This document shows positions 6,750 to 8,169 of a DNA stretch of 8,169 nt, piece after piece; within the stretch, counting starts at the first letter, position 1; every line of letters begins with the position of its first letter. Location: assembly GCA_900754805.1 (NCBI GenBank), contig CAAEEE010000286.1, positions 1 to 8,169 of the forward strand. The letters run 5' to 3'. The stretch is from Clostridia bacterium (GTDB taxonomy: Bacteria > Bacillota > Clostridia > Peptostreptococcales > Anaerovoracaceae). Position numbers and translations under genes: made by a program. The notes beneath the pieces are model-generated. The model was not told where the DNA came from. It ran no database searches and worked only from the letters and a program-made list of their open reading frames with translations.

Positions 6750-7902
6750 AACTGAAAATTTCTTTGAACTTTTCTTTGAAGCTGCTCTTCTTCTGATAGC
6801 AGTCATCGGTCAGTTCCTTTGCCATATCCTCAATCGCCTTCTTCTGTTTATGATTGAGTTTGGTCGGCACTTCAATATTCACCTTTACATAAAGGTCGCC
6901 TTTTGCCTCGCGCTTCAGATATTTTACGCCCTTATCCTTTAGACGGAATGTGGTTCCCGGCTGCGTTCCCGCAGGAACTTTATAGGAAACCCTGCCGTCC
7001 AGCGTCGGTACGGTAATTTCCGCGCCGAGAGCTGCCTGATCGAAACTGATCGGCATTTCCAGATAAAGATCCGCGCCGCTGCGCTTGAAGACCTTGTGCG
7101 GTTTTACATTCAGCACGATGTACAGGTCTCCTGCAGGTCCGCCGTTGATTCCCGGCTCGCCCTGTCCTCTGATAGGAATTACGCTCTCATTGTCAACGCC
7201 TGCCGGAATGTCAACGGAAATCGTAACATTCTTCTTGACCTTTCCCTGTCCTTTGCAGTCCGGGCAAGGTTCTTCGATGATCTTGCCGCTGCCGCCGCAC
7301 TGGTCGCAGGTGTTAACCGTCTGGAACTGCCCGAACGGGGTTCTCTGTGCCTGACTGATTTGACCGCTGCCGCCGCACTTCGGACAGGTTTTCTTCGTTG
7401 TTCCGGGTTTTGCGCCCTCGCCCTTACAGGTCGGGCACTGTACATATTTACTGAGTTCGATTTTTTTGCTCGTGCCGAATGCCGCCTCTTCAAAGGTAAT
7501 GCTGATTGCCTTCTGAAGATCTCTGCCCTTTCTCGGCTGATTGCTTCTTCTCTGCTGTCCGCCGCCGAAGCCGCCGCCGAACGCGCTGCCGAACATATCG
7601 AATATATCTTCAAAGCCACCGAAGCCGCCTGCTCCGCCGAAACCGCCAAAGCCCGCGCCCCCCATGCCGTTCGGGTCTACGCCGGCATGGCCGAATCTGT
7701 CATATTTGCTCTTTTTATCGGGGTCAGACAGAACGCTGTATGCTTCGTTGACTTCCTTAAATTTTTCTTCCGCTTCCTTGTTTCCGGGATTCTTGTCGGG
7801 ATGATACTTCATCGCCATCTTTCGGAAAGCTTTTTTTATTTCATCCTCGCTCGCTCCCTTTTGTAAGCCAAGCACTTCGTAATAATCGCGTTTTTCTGCC
7901 AT
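6748..7902 (-). CDS. dnaJ: Chaperone DnaJ (Hsp40, class A)
   Basis: Co-chaperone that delivers unfolded clients to DnaK and stimulates its ATPase, in the cytoplasm. The 384-residue product has the complete class A layout: J domain at 6-70 with the HPD motif at 34-36, a Gly/Phe-rich stretch at about 79-115, and a zinc-finger region with four CxxCxGxG repeats (Cys156/159, 173/176, 199/202, 213/216). The C-terminal substrate-binding and dimerisation domains follow to the end. Length is normal for the family. The start is [13 protein letters not shown] at 7902, with GGAGAGG (7915-7909) six bases upstream; the reading frame stays open to a GTG at 7953, but those 17 codons fall in the intergenic hairpin and have no family counterpart. 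It follows dnaK by 73 bases in the expected order. Heat-shock control would come from the operon promoter to the right of this window, which is not visible. Confidence 0.98.
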   Translation of the reverse strand: MAEKRDYYEVLGLQKGASEDEIKKAFRKMAMKYHPDKNPGNKEAEEKFKEVNEAYSVLSDPDKKSKYDRFGHAGVDPNGMGGAGFGGFGGAGGFGGFEDIFDMFGSAFGGGFGGGQQRRSNQPRKGRDLQKAISITFEEAAFGTSKKIELSKYVQCPTCKGEGAKPGTTKKTCPKCGGSGQISQAQRTPFGQFQTVNTCDQCGGSGKIIEEPCPDCKGQGKVKKNVTISVDIPAGVDNESVIPIRGQGEPGINGGPAGDLYIVLNVKPHKVFKRSGADLYLEMPISFDQAALGAEITVPTLDGRVSYKVPAGTQPGTTFRLKDKGVKYLKREAKGDLYVKVNIEVPTKLNHKQKKAIEDMAKELTDDCYQKKSSFKEKFKEIFS

Positions 7903-7920
7903 AATAAACCTCTCCGTTAC

Positions 7921-7959
7921 ACCCGAAACGCCGGAGCAGCTTCGCTCCGGCACCCGGGT
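7921..7959 (-). other. Strong hairpin in the dnaK-dnaJ intercistronic RNA
   Basis: Read on the minus strand, an inner stem of eight pairs (7951-7944 with 7937-7930) closes a six-base loop. Outside it are GGT/GTTT bases that can form wobble pairs with one bulge, and then an outer stem of five pairs (7959-7955 with 7925-7921). No T-run follows in the operon direction, so it is not a standard terminator there. It ends five bases before the dnaJ ribosome binding site. Effects on mRNA processing, stability or dnaJ translation are possible and are inference only. Confidence 0.7.
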
Positions 7960-7975
7960 TTACATTTTTTTCATA

Positions 7976-8169
7976 TTATTTATTGTCGTCATCCACTACC
8001 GTGTAATCTGCGTCAACTACATTATCATCCGCAGGACCTTGCTGGCTGCCTGCGTCCGCGGCTCCCGCCGCGTCAGCACCTGCGCCGCCCATTCCCGCTG
8101 CGCCTGCTGCCTGTGCAGCCTGTGCCTGTTCATAGAGTTTCGTAGAGATAATGTGGAATTTTTCAGTCA
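7976..8169 (-). CDS. dnaK: Chaperone DnaK (Hsp70), C-terminal fragment (5' part beyond right edge)
   Basis: Only the last 64 codons and stop are inside the window. They encode the end of the helical lid (KFHIISTKLYEQAQAAQAAG), a flexible Ala/Gly-rich linker, and an acidic tail with DDNVVDADYTVVDDDNK before TAA. This tail is the hallmark DnaK C-terminus (Asp-Asp-x-Val-Val-Asp-Ala-Asp-Tyr, then Val-Asp-Asp-Asp). DnaK is the ATP-driven chaperone partner of DnaJ, encoded next. The substrate-binding and ATPase domains, and any hrcA-grpE genes or CIRCE operator, would lie to the right and cannot be judged here. Confidence 0.96.
   Translation of the reverse strand, partial: TEKFHIISTKLYEQAQAAQAAGAAGMGGAGADAAGAADAGSQQGPADDNVVDADYTVVDDDNK

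Noticed and set aside
7096..7866. A 256-codon open frame on the plus strand opposite dnaJ
   Set aside because: It is fully antisense to a well-conserved gene, rich in Ala, Leu and Arg as expected from the complement of Gly/Cys-rich dnaJ codons, and lacks a recognisable domain or convincing ribosome binding site.
7903..7953. Extension of DnaJ to an in-frame GTG at 7953
   Set aside because: The 17 extra codons lie within the intergenic hairpin, and the canonical DnaJ N-terminus has an ideal ribosome binding site.
7903..7975. CIRCE or another heat-shock operator between dnaK and dnaJ
   Set aside because: The inverted repeat here does not match the CIRCE arms (TTAGCACTC and GAGTGCTAA) and lies inside the operon; any CIRCE would be upstream of the first gene, outside the window.
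1..8169. Mobile elements, CRISPR arrays, tRNA or rRNA genes, toxin-antitoxin or defence genes
   Set aside because: I saw no spaced direct repeats, terminal inverted repeats, transposase motifs, cloverleaf-like segments or defence-type domains; the genes are core or housekeeping types.

Overview
The window looks like ordinary chromosome from a Firmicute, most likely a member of the Clostridia. The evidence is the set of families (Elp3-like radical SAM protein, the ACT-domain/PFL-fold protein pair, a YbiT-like ABC-F protein, a GPH sugar symporter), strong purine-rich ribosome binding sites, sigma-A-type promoters with T-rich intrinsic terminators, and moderate GC. The genus cannot be named from the sequence. 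There are no tRNAs, rRNAs, insertion sequences, CRISPR arrays or phage genes. Almost every base is covered by six complete and two partial genes, and no gene-free stretch exceeds 300 bases.

Left part (1-785): the 5' portion of uracil-DNA glycosylase (ung) on the minus strand, running off the left edge, then a 174-bp divergent intergenic region. It holds a good plus-strand promoter and a weaker candidate minus-strand promoter.

Centre-left (786-3564): a self-contained three-gene plus-strand unit of a radical SAM protein, a small ACT-domain protein (UPF0237 type) and a PFL-fold UPF0210/DUF711 protein. It has its own promoter and ends at a bidirectional hairpin terminator. The ACT gene appears to begin with ACG rather than ATG, GTG or TTG. 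Its ribosome binding site and the conserved first beta strand both point to that codon.

Centre-right (3607-5082): a minus-strand GPH-family MFS symporter with its own promoter. The 19-bp spacer of that promoter is filled by a near-perfect dyad, the arrangement used by MerR-family regulators. No MerR gene is visible here.

Right part (5115-8169): the distal end of the DnaK heat-shock operon on the minus strand (dnaK 3' end, dnaJ, then an ABC-F ATPase nine bases after dnaJ), closed by a strong intrinsic terminator. A large hairpin lies between dnaK and dnaJ. In the ABC-F protein every substitution in a core motif falls in one of the two composite ATP sites.

I do not see a clearly new multi-gene system. 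The best leads are the ACG start, the MerR-type promoter on an orphan transporter, the one-sided degeneration of the ABC-F protein, and the uncharacterised radical SAM/ACT/PFL-fold operon.
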